Source of the DNA: Atopsyche davidsoni
Lineage: Eukaryota; Arthropoda; Insecta; Trichoptera; Hydrobiosidae
Reading direction: 5' to 3'
DNA: 64,000 bases
NCBI GenBank assembly: GCA_022113835.1
Contig: JAILWY010000020.1
Location: 682,001 to 746,000 of the forward strand
Shown: in pieces, positions 34,217 to 44,799 of the stretch
Numbering within the stretch: the stretch's first letter is position 1
How the letters are laid out: the number at the start of each line of letters is the position of its first letter
Notes under the pieces: model-generated
The model's input: the letters and a program-made list of their open reading frames with translations, nothing else
Told to the model about the DNA's origin: nothing
The model's database searches: none
Position numbers and translations under genes: made by a program

Positions 34217-34680
34217 GTGTCCAAAAAGAGTATCGGGTATTTGTTAGCTCAGTAAAAAAAAAACTACTAGTAATCATGTATTTTTTTTATTGTTGATTAT
34301 GAGAATACAAAATGGAAAATTATTTTTAAAAGATTATGTTATCCAAATGGTGATCATTACGCGCTGCTGGCACTCTTCTAATCTGGACCAAAGATTGCTG
34401 ATAACAAGCTGACACATAGCCCTTGATATTGCTGTCATTTCTGACCTGATGTTTTGTTTAAATTCCGTTAAGTTCGTCGGATTATTCTCATAAACCCTAC
34501 TTTTAAGGTATCCCCATATAAAATAGTCAAGAGGGCTAAGATCGGGGCTTTTGATGTTACCTCTACGTGAAATGACCTTATTAGGGAACAATTCGTTAAC
34601 AGCTTCAATTGATTGGCAAGTGTCTTGTTGGAACCACGTTTTTGACGAGAAAACATATACCCGATACTCTTTTTGGACAC
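34217..34680 (-). pseudogene. Internally deleted mariner-type element
   Basis: Terminal inverted repeats of about 28 bp: GTGTCCAAAAAGAGTATCGG at 34217 and its reverse complement ending at 34680. Between them the - strand keeps a transposase C-terminal part. Its motif SPDLSPLDYFIWGYLKSRVY matches the region around the last catalytic Asp of Tc1/mariner-type DDE transposases, followed by LTEFKQNIR and LEECQQR. At 464 bp it lacks the DNA-binding domain and the earlier catalytic residues. A longer-decayed relative is at 29178. Confidence 0.85.
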
Positions 34681-34689
34681 CTCATATAA

Positions 34690-35390
34690 TATAGTTATTT
34701 TAAACAATCTAATAAGGCTTTTACTCGGATATTGATTTCTGTACAGAAGCGGCGTGTTAACAACAGGATACAAGCCGCTGAAAATTACAATAAATTATAA
34801 TTCAATGAGTCGACATCCTGAAATGGAGGTGGGCATAATGGAGGAACGCACCTCGTGTCAAGGACTCAAAGCGTGACCTTCTCGGTTCATGGGCCTGACG
34901 GGCCTGCTGATGAGGCTCTAATCACGAAAACTTCGAGCTTCGTGCTCCTCAAGCTTGCACGCTTGCTTGCCGAACGTAAGATTCAACATGATCCGGAAGT
35001 AGCTCGATCAGGCTCCAGAGGCTTGCACGCTTACTTATCTTTGCCAGTTCAGCCTTTTGATTCACTGATGTATGCTTTCACGTCGGATCTCCTAGCCTGT
35101 TTATAAATATATTATCCGCTGCAGTAGCTTCTCCACAGCAGCAGCAGCAGTAACTTCTTTTAAGCAGCAATTAAATTCCCATCAATAAAGCGGTAAACGG
35201 ACAAGTCGCCCGTGATCTATACTGGGGGAAGATGTGTACCTATACAATAAGACGGAGCTTATTATTCAATTTATAATTTATTGTTTGTGATGTGATTCAG
35301 CTATGTAACAATAAAATATCTTTATTGATTCCTTTACGTTATTATTTTTATCATTATTTCCATTAAAAAAAAGTACCGAATCCGTTGTTC
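34690..35390. other. No recognised gene; CAG microsatellite
   Basis: An 83-codon frame at 34855-35106 contains near-repeated words (GCTTGCACGCTTGC and GCTTGCACGCTTAC), giving a transposon-like look, but no family is recognised. A short (CAG)n tract lies at about 35137-35152. Confidence 0.35.
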
Positions 35391-35393
35391 TGT

Positions 35394-35418
35394 TTAGGTT
35401 AGATTAGGTTAGGTTAGG
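35394..35418 (+). repeat. Interstitial TTAGG-type repeat
   Basis: GTTAGATTAGGTTAGGTTAG, four imperfect units of the insect telomere motif. Confidence 0.6.
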
Positions 35419-35428
35419 CGTAAAAATT

Positions 35429-35551
35429 ATACGGAGAGTTCGTGCTAAAAGTGACTTGATCGATTCGCCCACCGTGGCGAGCATTTTTATCTATACGGAG
35501 AATGCAGGGCTGGCTTAACCGCTTCGCCCACCGAAGCGCGCTTTTTTATCG
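35429..35551 (+). repeat. Two 60-63 bp tandem units, each hairpin plus T run
   Basis: Both units begin TATACGGAGA and end with a hairpin and a T tract. In unit 2 the stem is CGCTTCG / CGAAGCG with loop CCCAC (35520-35538), followed by CGCTTTTTT. In unit 1 it is TCGCC / GGCGA followed by GCATTTTT. Confidence 0.7.
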
Positions 35552-35660
35552 ATCAGCCGCTCCGCCGTCCAATTGACGCGCGGATAATATAATTGGTGAT
35601 AATTCAATATGGCGCCGACGACTTGAAGTCTTGAAATAAAGCTGCCTGCACCCGCTGCGG

Positions 35661-35751
35661 CACAACCGACAAACGAACAGTATCTTGCCAGTAGCAAGTT
35701 TTGACTGAGCAACGCAAAAAATTGCTAGTTTTCGTTCGGCTGTCGGTTGTG
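35661..35751. mobile_element. Small MITE-like inverted repeat
   Basis: CACAACCGACA is exactly inverted as TGTCGGTTGTG, and the inner flanks (AACGAAC and TTCGTTCG) continue the pairing imperfectly. About 90 bp in all. Confidence 0.5.
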
Positions 35752-36230
35752 TCTCAGCGTGTGTAGACAGCTTAATTATATATATATATTTATATACTGA
35801 ATACGTCTCCGGAATTGACTCAATAATTTGCGAGTAGCTTTTTGACTGCGTTATACGAAATTTTCTAAAAGAAACGGGGGATGATTTATCAAATCCGTTA
35901 TTTTCCCAAAACTTTGTTTTCCGCCACTTCGTTTTGACAAAGGGAATTCTTGATGAATTCGCGGGGTCCTTTATCTTTCGTCTCCCAATTTTCGGGGGAA
36001 ATCCCGGGAAGGACCAACAAAAGCGATAATTTTTGTTATTTGTCATTCGGATAACATTGCAAGTGGTCATTTCTGCAAAAGAAAATTTTAAAATAAAAAA
36101 ATCGGGCATTCATATCAAATATTCAATTGAATGAATAAAAATACTACCAAATTTATATTTAATCAGCATTGTAATATATTCGCAAAAGATTGCTACACTT
36201 TATCAACACAACAAGTACAAGTAAGCTAGT

Positions 36231-36522
36231 GGTTAGGACAGTGGTCCTAGTGGTTAGAATGGCGCCCGCCGACTGTTTTACATGTGCCCGCCGCTGTGTG
36301 ACGAAAAAAATAATATTTAGTTGTTAAACAGAGAGATATAACCGAAAATAGTTATATTGTTATAATTTTCAAAATAATCATTCTTCCCAGAAATTGATAT
36401 TCATTCAACACAATATTTTCAAAATAATATTTCTTTTGAAAAAATAAATAATGCCCGCCGCCCGACCGGCATTCTAAAATGTGCTCTTGGGTGCAAAAAG
36501 GTTGGGGACCCCTGGGCTGGGA
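36231..36522. mobile_element. Small hAT-type MITE with 8-bp flanks
   Basis: Element 36239-36514 (276 bp) starts CAGTGGTCC and ends GGGGACCCCTG. Read inward, CAGTGGTCC and CAGGGGTCC match at 8 of 9. The flanking octamers GGTTAGGA and GGCTGGGA agree at 6 of 8, as expected for an old hAT target duplication. Subterminal CGCCCGCCG-type words occur near both ends. No transposase is present. Confidence 0.75.
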
Positions 36523-36667
36523 TATTACGAAAATCATTTTTAAGAGCGGATCGTGCAATATTTTTGATGAATCAAGAATCCGATCAATCGCTAAGCAGCT
36601 CTTCAGCCATAATCGTTAAGCCGGCTGCGAAAGTTCCGTTTGACCCGCCACAGTATCCGGCGCGGCG

Positions 36668-36700
36668 AGGGGGGGGGGGGGGGGAGGGAGGGGGGGTAGG
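36668..36700 (+). repeat. Poly-G tract
   Basis: Almost uninterrupted G (only two A before the last run), G-quadruplex prone and a likely site of sequencing-length error. Confidence 0.95.
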
Positions 36701-36709
36701 CGGGCACGC

Positions 36710-38600
36710 GTGACGGCGCTCCTTTGTTCCGCGCTCTCTTGTTTTGAATGCTCTGATTTGAATTTTGAAATTGGAACATCAGCCTTCCATCAGTTCTATT
36801 TTCGAATTTGTTCCGAAACTCATTTTATATGAAAATTAGATATTTTTGCGCGCAAATTTCTAACCTATAACATTTCGCTTATTTGACGACTTATTAGTAT
36901 AATACAATGGGACGTCTGTACGTTTCTTGCAACTCTCCTATACTAATAAATAGACTTCGACTATGTCGACATACAGCTTGGGACACGCGAGCGTCTCCAG
37001 TCATTAATTTAACTGCTGCCAAGCGATTAGGTTCCTTAATTGTACGTGCTTAGCGATCAAAATGACAGATTTTACACTCCGATGATTGTTATTTATTACT
37101 TTTAGTGCGTCGTCCAGTGCCACCTATACATTGTCACAAAAGTGATATATGGAAGTGAAAACGGACTTGATTTATTGCCAGCATGTATAATTGATTTAAA
37201 CCTTTTTTGCTGTCATTGTTTAAGAAAATAGAATGATGAATATAGCCCCTGAGACCCACCATACTCATTGGAGCTGTCAACGTGATGTCGAAAGTTCATT
37301 CCTGATACAAAAAAATATTTCCATGATAACAATGTCGTTTGATTTTAATTTAAAAAATTATAACACATGTTCACTGATCCAACGATCCAGCTGAATTAAA
37401 ATAAATCTGAAGCATACTTTTTACGAGTTGGCAACATTTTTTTTCACATCTGCTCTGGAGATGGTTCGTGTCTCTGCTAAAAAAAAGATAATTAATTAAG
37501 ACACTGCCATCTGGCGAAGTTGGGTGGCATCCTCGTCATTTTTTTTTTAGCATCGGATTCATTAATTTTGAATTAATTATTTAAAATCTTACAATAATAT
37601 TACAATATTTACATTTAAACAAATATGGAGAATAACATGATTTTACGATGATTTTTGATAATAACAAAACCCGTTCGGCTATTTGTATTAATTTTTTTCT
37701 TTATTATAGTTTTGTTGTTTCGACCTCCGTGTGTTCAGGAATTAATCCTTGATTCACTATAAAATAATTTATATTTTTGATTTTTCTCAACATCAAATAA
37801 TAACAATATGGTAAATAGTTAAAAAATTAATTTTCAAAAAATTTTTGATACGTTTATAAAAATTCAGAATCAAATAGCAAAAATACATTTCAGCTATTCT
37901 TTCAGCAAATATCAACCCTTTGTATTTATTCTGTTTTAACGATGCTGTAGAGGGTATTTTAATTTAATTGCCAAATAAAATTTAACTATTATTTCGTTTT
38001 CTGGAACCATTGAAAGCAATTCCAATTAAAAAAAAGGATACTTAAAATGTTTTCACTGTCCCAGCTGTTACGAAAAAAATTAAACAACACAGTTTGTATT
38101 TAACTTTAGTATGTCTTTTAGTTAAGTAAGTCTTTAGTATTACAAACTGATTTCTAATTTTATGATTTCTGTGTGCAACGTGCCAAATGCCAGAGACGTT
38201 ACAAGGTAAATCTAAAATAACGTTGTGCGTTCTGAAATCTCATGTGCGACCCTTGAATGATATCGGATATTACGAAGGTTATTTCTGAAAAGACACATTA
38301 CCTTTCAGAAATTGTCTGCTTCATTTCAACCCCTGTTTCAATCCCCCGGGGAAAAGTGAATCGAAATGTCGAACGTAATTAAGAGCTAGATATTGACAGT
38401 GCATGGAATACAGGGGAGGCTAACTACCCCAAGAAATTCTACTCTTAGGGTAGATATTTAGCGACAAGTAATATTTATTTACGAGATTTTCTGTGTAACC
38501 TCAAATATTAGTTCGTTTTACCTGAAAATAATAATGCCAACGGAATATCATCCCTCCAGGGCAAAAACACAAAATACGAGAAATATATTTATATATAGTG
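36710..38600. other. AT-rich intronic DNA, no gene seen
   Basis: No exon-like block or transposon end is recognised between the poly-G tract and the second coding exon. Confidence 0.5.
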
Positions 38601-38709
38601 ACTAATCGGCCACCATCATGGTATAACAAGAAATAAATTCTCTGAAGATGGTCCCAGTTCAAGAACCTCATCTACTATAAAAATATACATTGAGATGTAA
38701 CAAAGTCAG

Positions 38710-39339
38710 AGGATGGCCAGGAAGTGCGTTGAGAAGAGATATTCAAGGACAGCACCGGGAAGGACGACGATTCCATCGTGCATGAAGGCACCAGAATCCA
38801 GGGAATTCTACTCCAAAGCCACCCCGTTTGTCCAGAGGACCCAGCTGTTCGCCCTCACTGAAGATGGAAGAAACCCTGAGGACGAGGGAGTCAGCCTCCC
38901 ACGAGATGACATCTTGCTCTTCGACGATTTCCAAGGAGCCTCGCCGAGTCTGGACTCGCCGGACTCTCTCCTCGACTTCAAACCGAGCCCGTCCACTTCG
39001 AAAAAGAACCAAGACAGCCCAAAAAAGAAACTGTTCAGCACAAAGGCGGTGCTGAGTTTCATCAGAACCCCCGAAAACGCAGTAGACACTGAAAAAATAA
39101 ACAAGTCACGGATATTTAAGTTTACAAGTACTAAGAAAAGTTTATGTAACTTTAGTAGTGATGTGGAGTTAGGGGTGTGTGAAGGAAGTGGGGTGTGTGG
39201 GGTAGGGTCTTCAGGGGTTGGAGACGGAAGTCCAGCCCTCGAGAGGCAGCAGGTTCCTGGCATCAGCTATGCTCCAGGATGGTCGCTGAAGGGACAGCAT
39301 CTCATGAAGTGGCAGGAAAACGGAAAGACGACACTGCAG
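38710..39339 (+). CDS. Second coding exon of the SP/TP-rich gene
   Basis: A 210-codon block, clearly GC-richer than its flanks. It begins after GTCAG (38705-38709) and ends CTGCAG|GTAAATC (donor at 39340), with both borders in phase 0, matching the phase-0 donor at 22253. An ATG at 38713 would allow an alternative start. Order of features: basic N-part (RKCVEKRYSRTAPGR); acidic DDILLFDDF near residue 77, followed by Ser/Pro-rich sequence (SPSLDSPDSLLDFKPSPSTS); basic KKKLFSTKAVLSFIRTPEN; KFTSTKK; then a Gly/Ser/Val-rich stretch and a C-part with APGWSLKGQHLMKWQENGK. Its SP/TP sites and KLFS words resemble exon 1 (KFKLFSGKN), supporting one gene. The family is unknown. The acceptor has a poor pyrimidine tract, so the start could lie at another AG within the first 120 bases. 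The next exon was not found with confidence. Confidence 0.72.
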
Positions 39340-39371
39340 GTAAATCAAATCATACTCAGATCCGAGTGCAG

Positions 39372-39936
39372 TTAATTGGCATCCAATCTGCTTCCAGCCT
39401 GGCGAAATCGTGCCATTTAATTAATTTAATTGTCACTTTATTTTTCTACATCGAAAGCTGATTTTTTTTACAGAGTATTGAAAAAACTATAAATTATATT
39501 TATCTATTTTTTATTACATAATTGACGTCCTTTTTCAGGGTAAAATAAAATCTTAAAGATGTTGAAAAATTGCATAAAATGAAGACTTTTCAAAACCAAA
39601 GTTTGTTAAAGATTTTTTTATTTTTTATTTTTAAAATAATATATCGCACATGGTTTATATTTAATCTTTTATTTCCAATTTAAAAAAAGACTTTTAAATG
39701 TTTAGGACTCTTGGAATAGGGACATGACGAATCTCCAAATTCCTACACTTCAATCGGAAAAACACATATTTATCATATTAATAGCAAATTTATAAGAAAA
39801 AAAAAATATTTTGTTCGGAAGAAGAGATGTATCAAACTTTTTGCATTAAAATTTGTTTGATTGGTGCAGTTGATTTTTCGCAAAACGGACTAGAAAATGA
39901 TCCAAAAAAACTCGATTATGGGACCAAGACCCTTAA
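39372..39936 (+). mobile_element. TTAA-flanked element family R3, copy C
   Basis: TTAA at 39372-39375 and 39933-39936. The body shares GCGAAATCGTGCCATTTAAT and all later landmarks with copies A and B, but its first 30 bases diverge. It begins 36 bases after exon 2, so it lies at the very start of the next intron, in sense orientation. Confidence 0.75.
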
Positions 39937-39939
39937 TAA

Positions 39940-41018
39940 ATAATATTAAAATTAAAAAAAAATGGTTCATATAGTCTCTAAGAGCTTATCAAGAAATAAT
40001 GAAAAAGAAATATCAAAAGGTTTCCGCTAAATTGCAGTTGCAGGAGAGCGTCTGGAGATCGCACCCCAGATGTAAAAATGTTATTTTAGGTAAAGCGCCC
40101 TATCGATCTTGAGATTCTGAATTCATCTCCCTCCCCCTTTAGGGGTAGTCGGGGCTGCAGGGGTCCCCACCCTCAGCAGCAGCCCCCCTGCATAGGTGAG
40201 CCTAAATCACCCTTCAGTCGCCTATTTTAGCCGAAAATTCGTCTACTTTCTGTTTTTGTTTGCGTGATTTAGAAGATCTGTTGTTCTTGCTTTTAATGAA
40301 TTGAAAACAACCCGAATAATTCTAAATATCAAATTGTTTCTATATACATATATTATATATATACACACACAAGCACACATACGTATATATATATATATAT
40401 ATAAACGGAAATGGAAAACGCAGCAAAAAGGGCACGTTTTGCTTTGGCCAATAAAATCGGCCTCTTGATTGTTATTGTATTCAGAAACTAATTAAAAAAA
40501 AATTGTTAAAAACCAAATTAAATAAAAATACCTCATATATATAAATCAATTGCTTTTTTAAAAAGTTATTTATTATTCACACACCGGCATAAAATATGGC
40601 GCACCTGTATATATTCATTATCAGCAATTTTTTTAATAAACCTATGACAATGACCCGAATATTAACAAATATCAAATTTTTTTATATATAGATATATATA
40701 TATATATCCAGATATATATTTTAATAAACCTATGACAATGAGCAACGAGACTGATTTGATTATATAAGCCGACATGTATTTTGTGCTTAGTATACATTTA
40801 TATGGCACGTGCGATCCCCTCCAAAAAGTTAAAACAGAAGCTTATCTAATGCTTCTTCAACGAGGTTTTATAGGTAGTGACTCTCAAAAAATGAAAGTCC
40901 CTAAAATTAATTCTGCGAATATAAATAAATTGAAATCCATTTCCCGTTTTGAAACAATGTGTATTAATAGATAAATTGCTGAGTTACACTGAAACTAATA
41001 GATTTGTTGAGTGATATT

Positions 41019-41049
<31 letters not shown>

Positions 41050-41963
41050 TACAGCTGTCTCCTAAACTCATGGACTAAGTTTCTAAAATAATGTCTTCCC
41101 AAACTGAGATCTACCTCCCCTTCAATTTGCTCTCAATTTAGCTTAAAACGCAATAAGCCTACTTGCACCCTCGCCGGCCAATCTCAAGCTAGCTCAGGGC
41201 GACTCGAGTTGAAGGTACACGCTGTATAGCAAACTGAAATCTTTTCAATCTTCCTTTCACGAGTGGAGGACACCCAAGACCGGATAATCTGAAAACGTAG
41301 AGTAGAACTGCTAAAGGCAATTGCAGCTGCGTACGGTTTTGGTAAGCAACAGACAAGCAAGTGTTTTTTTTATCCTGTGATACATTACACAACTATGGCA
41401 GATCTCAATGGGATTTTTATACTTTTTGGGCTAGGCTATACAAAATATATTCACGCATATAAACATGCGTCGCTATCTTGATACTGAAGATGAATTTTTT
41501 ATAAAAAACATCGGGGCGCTCTACGCTAGCGTAGTTTCAATATACTTTTTACCAATTTGCATGTGTTAAGAAAAGTAGAACTGTGGAGGGCCTTAATGGA
41601 CTTTTTGCCTCGGAGGTGGGTGTGCACTGTCGGAGGGCCTCCACATTGTTGTTTTGAATAATTGATTTGCATTTCCGTTCACTCTGCCCGGGGTTTGCTT
41701 AAAGCAGTGCAAAGGTTGTCTTACAAATCTTTCATGCTAGGGTGTAATCCAATGCGCGGCCTTTCTATTTTTCTGAAATGAAAAGGAGAGTATTTTTTCT
41801 TGTAAAGTCCTCCTTACCTCATTTCATTTCCACCCCATAGAATAGTACCTCCAACCCCTAACTGCCTTCGGGGTAGGCTTGCTCCTAGCACGGATATTCA
41901 ATAAAGAGGCTCTTCTCTTTCATACCTGAACTGTATGTAGTCCAGGGCTAGCCTCAAACATTT

Positions 41964-42001
<38 letters not shown>

Positions 42002-43780
42002 CATATCTTTATAAGTACGAGTATATATCTATCAAGTATATATATATATCAAAGTGTGATAAACCTTTATAAGAAACGAATGTATCTAAATTTTCTGAAT
42101 ACTGAATTAAAGTAAATAAACAGATTTAACGAAAGGACAATAATTTCATAATTATTAATACATAATGAAGTATATTTTACTAACGTCTAATTCTGTTAAG
42201 TAAAAACTCAAGTCATTTATCAATATAAGAAATTAAATTAATTTCTGAAAGATTGATAAAATTAAGCTACAATCGATACAAAGGTTTATTTATTTTTTCT
42301 TGTATTAACGATCTGCGATTCAAATGAAACTATTGATACAGTTAATTTATGATAACAACTATACTGCTTTTATCTATATCTATATCTATAACTATACTAT
42401 TATTACTTGTGTTAAGTGCGTTACAGCTTTGTTAAATATTGTTAATTGGAAATTGTAATTATCAAATCTTACGAGTGAATCTCTTACCTTGAGTAAATAA
42501 TCTTTTAACATTGTTTTAAATATATTGCAATATTAGCATAATAATTACGCGGGGAATGCTTTATTCTGTCGCTGTTCCGAGTAACAGCTGCGCGGCTGTG
42601 CCATTTCTCAAATAAACTGAGCAATTGCCGCCGCTCCGTGTGCAAGATTCACATTTATCACCCGAACGGGGAAAAAATATATCAAGAAAATTACAAAAAA
42701 ATGTAAAAATCCGCGATTTATTGCGATATGAATGTGATCCGATGTCGCTCCTATTTTATTCTTTCGGTGAAATTTTCAGTAATTTAATTTTTTATTACGC
42801 GGAGAAGGCTTGCGGACCTTTTCATATTAAGACATGGTCGTTTAACTTTTATATTTCACGGTAAAACTTAAGATCATAGTTTCAATGTGAAAACTCAGTT
42901 TTTGTATTTAAATTCCAGTGAATTAAGATAAAACTGTAGTGTTTAATATTTATACTAAAAATATGAATAGTTACGAGATTAGTAGATGGGTTCCTAAAAA
43001 AAAAAGTTGTAAAGCAATTTAGTTACTAATATTTATTTTTAATTATTTTTTTCGTCAAGTGTATCTTTTCTTATATGTAGTAAAAACATTTATTAATTTT
43101 CGGAACGAAAGGTGCGCGTCTCGGCTAAATTAATACGCTGAGATTTCGCTATTCCTTCACAGGTGGCATTCGAATAATGATTTCAAAATTTTGAATTTGG
43201 AATACGAAATCGAACTCGAATTTAGAACGTGCACTCGTTTGAAAATTCAAAAAAAAATTTTTTGAGGGAGGCAGGGCTAGTTTTGTACTTATCCTGGCTT
43301 GTTCACTAATGAGCTGAAATCCTCCCCTGTGGTATTTAAACAGTTTCGGAGTAAGTCACCCTCCCTGTCAACAAGCGCAGACAAATCCAAAACTGTCTTA
43401 AGCCAGATGCTACACGAACCCATTTGTCTTTCCGAAATATTTTTAGTTCACAACCTTCCTTTACTTCTGAACACACTGATATATATGTAGAAAATAATAT
43501 AATGCATTTAAATTACATACAGAGGATTTCGTTTCACAGTTCAAAACGACATTCAAACATTTTCAAGCTATTCATATTTGTACGTTGATAATTGAATAAA
43601 TTTATTTTTAAATATTTCTGAATACTTTTATACACATTTGACTAAACCAAGGCGCATTACAATGAGATAACAAAGCTGTCAAGGAAATAAATCGTCTCGT
43701 ATGCCTTTCAGGGTAGAGTGGACGGAAATAGGACAAAATAAATACGAGACGCCGCTAACCCTCCCGTGATGGAGATCTCT
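39940..43780. other. AT-rich intronic or intergenic DNA
   Basis: Contains (AT)n tracts at about 40388-40403, 41018-41044 and 41966-41997, and a near duplication of TAATAAACCTATGACAATGA at about 40635 and 40723. A GC-richer patch at 40120-40210 lacks a frame. No exon is supported. Confidence 0.5.
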
Positions 43781-43799
43781 AACCGCTTCCTTCCCCCAC

Positions 43800-43975
43800 T
43801 CCTGCCGCTATACGTCACTGACAATCGGCCAATCAGGCACCTGGGCTCGCATTACGTCATGATTCCTTTGAATGCCTGTTAACTTGCTTCCCAACGCGAG
43901 GACAGAAACGTCAGAGCAGTACAAACGTACCGAAAACTCAAAGCAGCTCAACACCCAAGACTACACCACAGTCAG
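43800..43975 (+). promoter_or_regulatory. CCAAT/CRE-type promoter with a possible first exon
   Basis: TACGTCACTGA, CGGCCAATCAGG (a CCAAT box of NF-Y form) and TTACGTCATGA lie within about 50 bases. They are followed by a GC-moderate leader with GTCAGAGCAGT as a possible initiator. GTCAG|GTTAAGTG at 43971-43980 is a good donor, so 43912-43975 could be a non-coding first exon. Further on, a 49-codon frame at 44105-44254 begins just after TAGTCCAG and is GC-rich; it may be coding or leader sequence. Confidence 0.4.
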
Positions 43976-44799
43976 GTTAAGTGTTCAGATCGTTTTCAGA
44001 TTATCTGAAATCGAACGTCTCCCGCTCGTGAAGAGATTCCCGTGAAGCCCGCCGGCTCCGAGATTGATTCAATCAGGGCTTAATTCTCGAGTTAGCTAGT
44101 CCAGATGCTGTCGGGAGACGGTCCTGGGCCTGGAGCTGTCTCCGAGGAATGGTCGGCAATGAGGATTGATGGAAGGGCCCCGCCGTGCACCACTTGTCTC
44201 CGAGGGGACGTGATGAGGTGTCATATCAAAATGCATTCTCCGATTGTAGCATAATCGACGATGGCCTTATCTACCGAAGTCGAGACCGTAACTCACTGAA
44301 AATATTTCAAACAACCTCCACGTAAAGAATTCAACATCGTCTTGACGAAGCCGGTTTGTTTGAACTGTGACTTAAATATACACGGCTTAATACCCAAGAA
44401 AATAGCTTCAACTTTGAGTCTGTTTAATAAAAAAATTCAACATAAATTGTTTCAAATCAAAGTAATAATATAATATTGCGTGCACTGTTTATGTTCCTTT
44501 GAATTATTGCGTAAAGCTGTGAGTCTGTCCTTTAAGCGCGTTTGTATTTGTTACATCCAGTGGCGTGCAAATTTTAAAATATTTTAAATTAAATTAACAT
44601 AAAATAAAATAAAAATTAAAATGCATATTTATTATTATTAATCATACGAAAAGTTACAGAATCACAGCAGACGAGCTTTTAATTAATATCTGGATATTTG
44701 AAACGACGTACTCGAGTCAATTGGTATCTCGAAATTGTACCAATTCCGATGCATTATGCCGGATACGTACCCAGTTACTCAGTTTAAATGATAGGGTAT

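Larger units (their letters stand above)
22254..38709 (+). other. Probable 16.5-kb intron between the two coding exons
   Basis: Starts GTGAGA and ends CAAAGTCAG; both borders are phase 0. The end lacks a strong pyrimidine tract, so an unseen intermediate exon or a different acceptor is possible. It holds a family M copy, copy B of R3, two mariner-type relics, a foldback, a hAT element and two promoter-like regions (29775-29897 and 31977), described separately. 22300-24650 and 26040-26900 are AT-rich with nothing recognised; TGTGACGTCATAG near 22575 is an isolated CRE word. Confidence 0.55.

Noticed and set aside
34900..34935. CTGATGAGG...CACGAAAAC as a hammerhead ribozyme
   Set aside because: The bases between CUGAUGA and GAAA do not form a stem II beyond one pair.
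35394..35418. TTAGG runs as evidence of a telomere or chromosome fusion
   Set aside because: Only two to four imperfect units; such words are common inside insect chromosomes.
35546..36109. 187-codon - strand frame
   Set aside because: Long for AT-rich DNA, but it spans a MITE-like inverted repeat and unrelated AT-rich sequence, has no recognisable motif and no coding-like composition change.
38641..38675. CTGAAGATGGTCCCAG words here, near 6875 and near 24670 as hammerhead-like motifs
   Set aside because: They resemble one another but lack a paired stem followed by GAAAC; probably a different repeat family.
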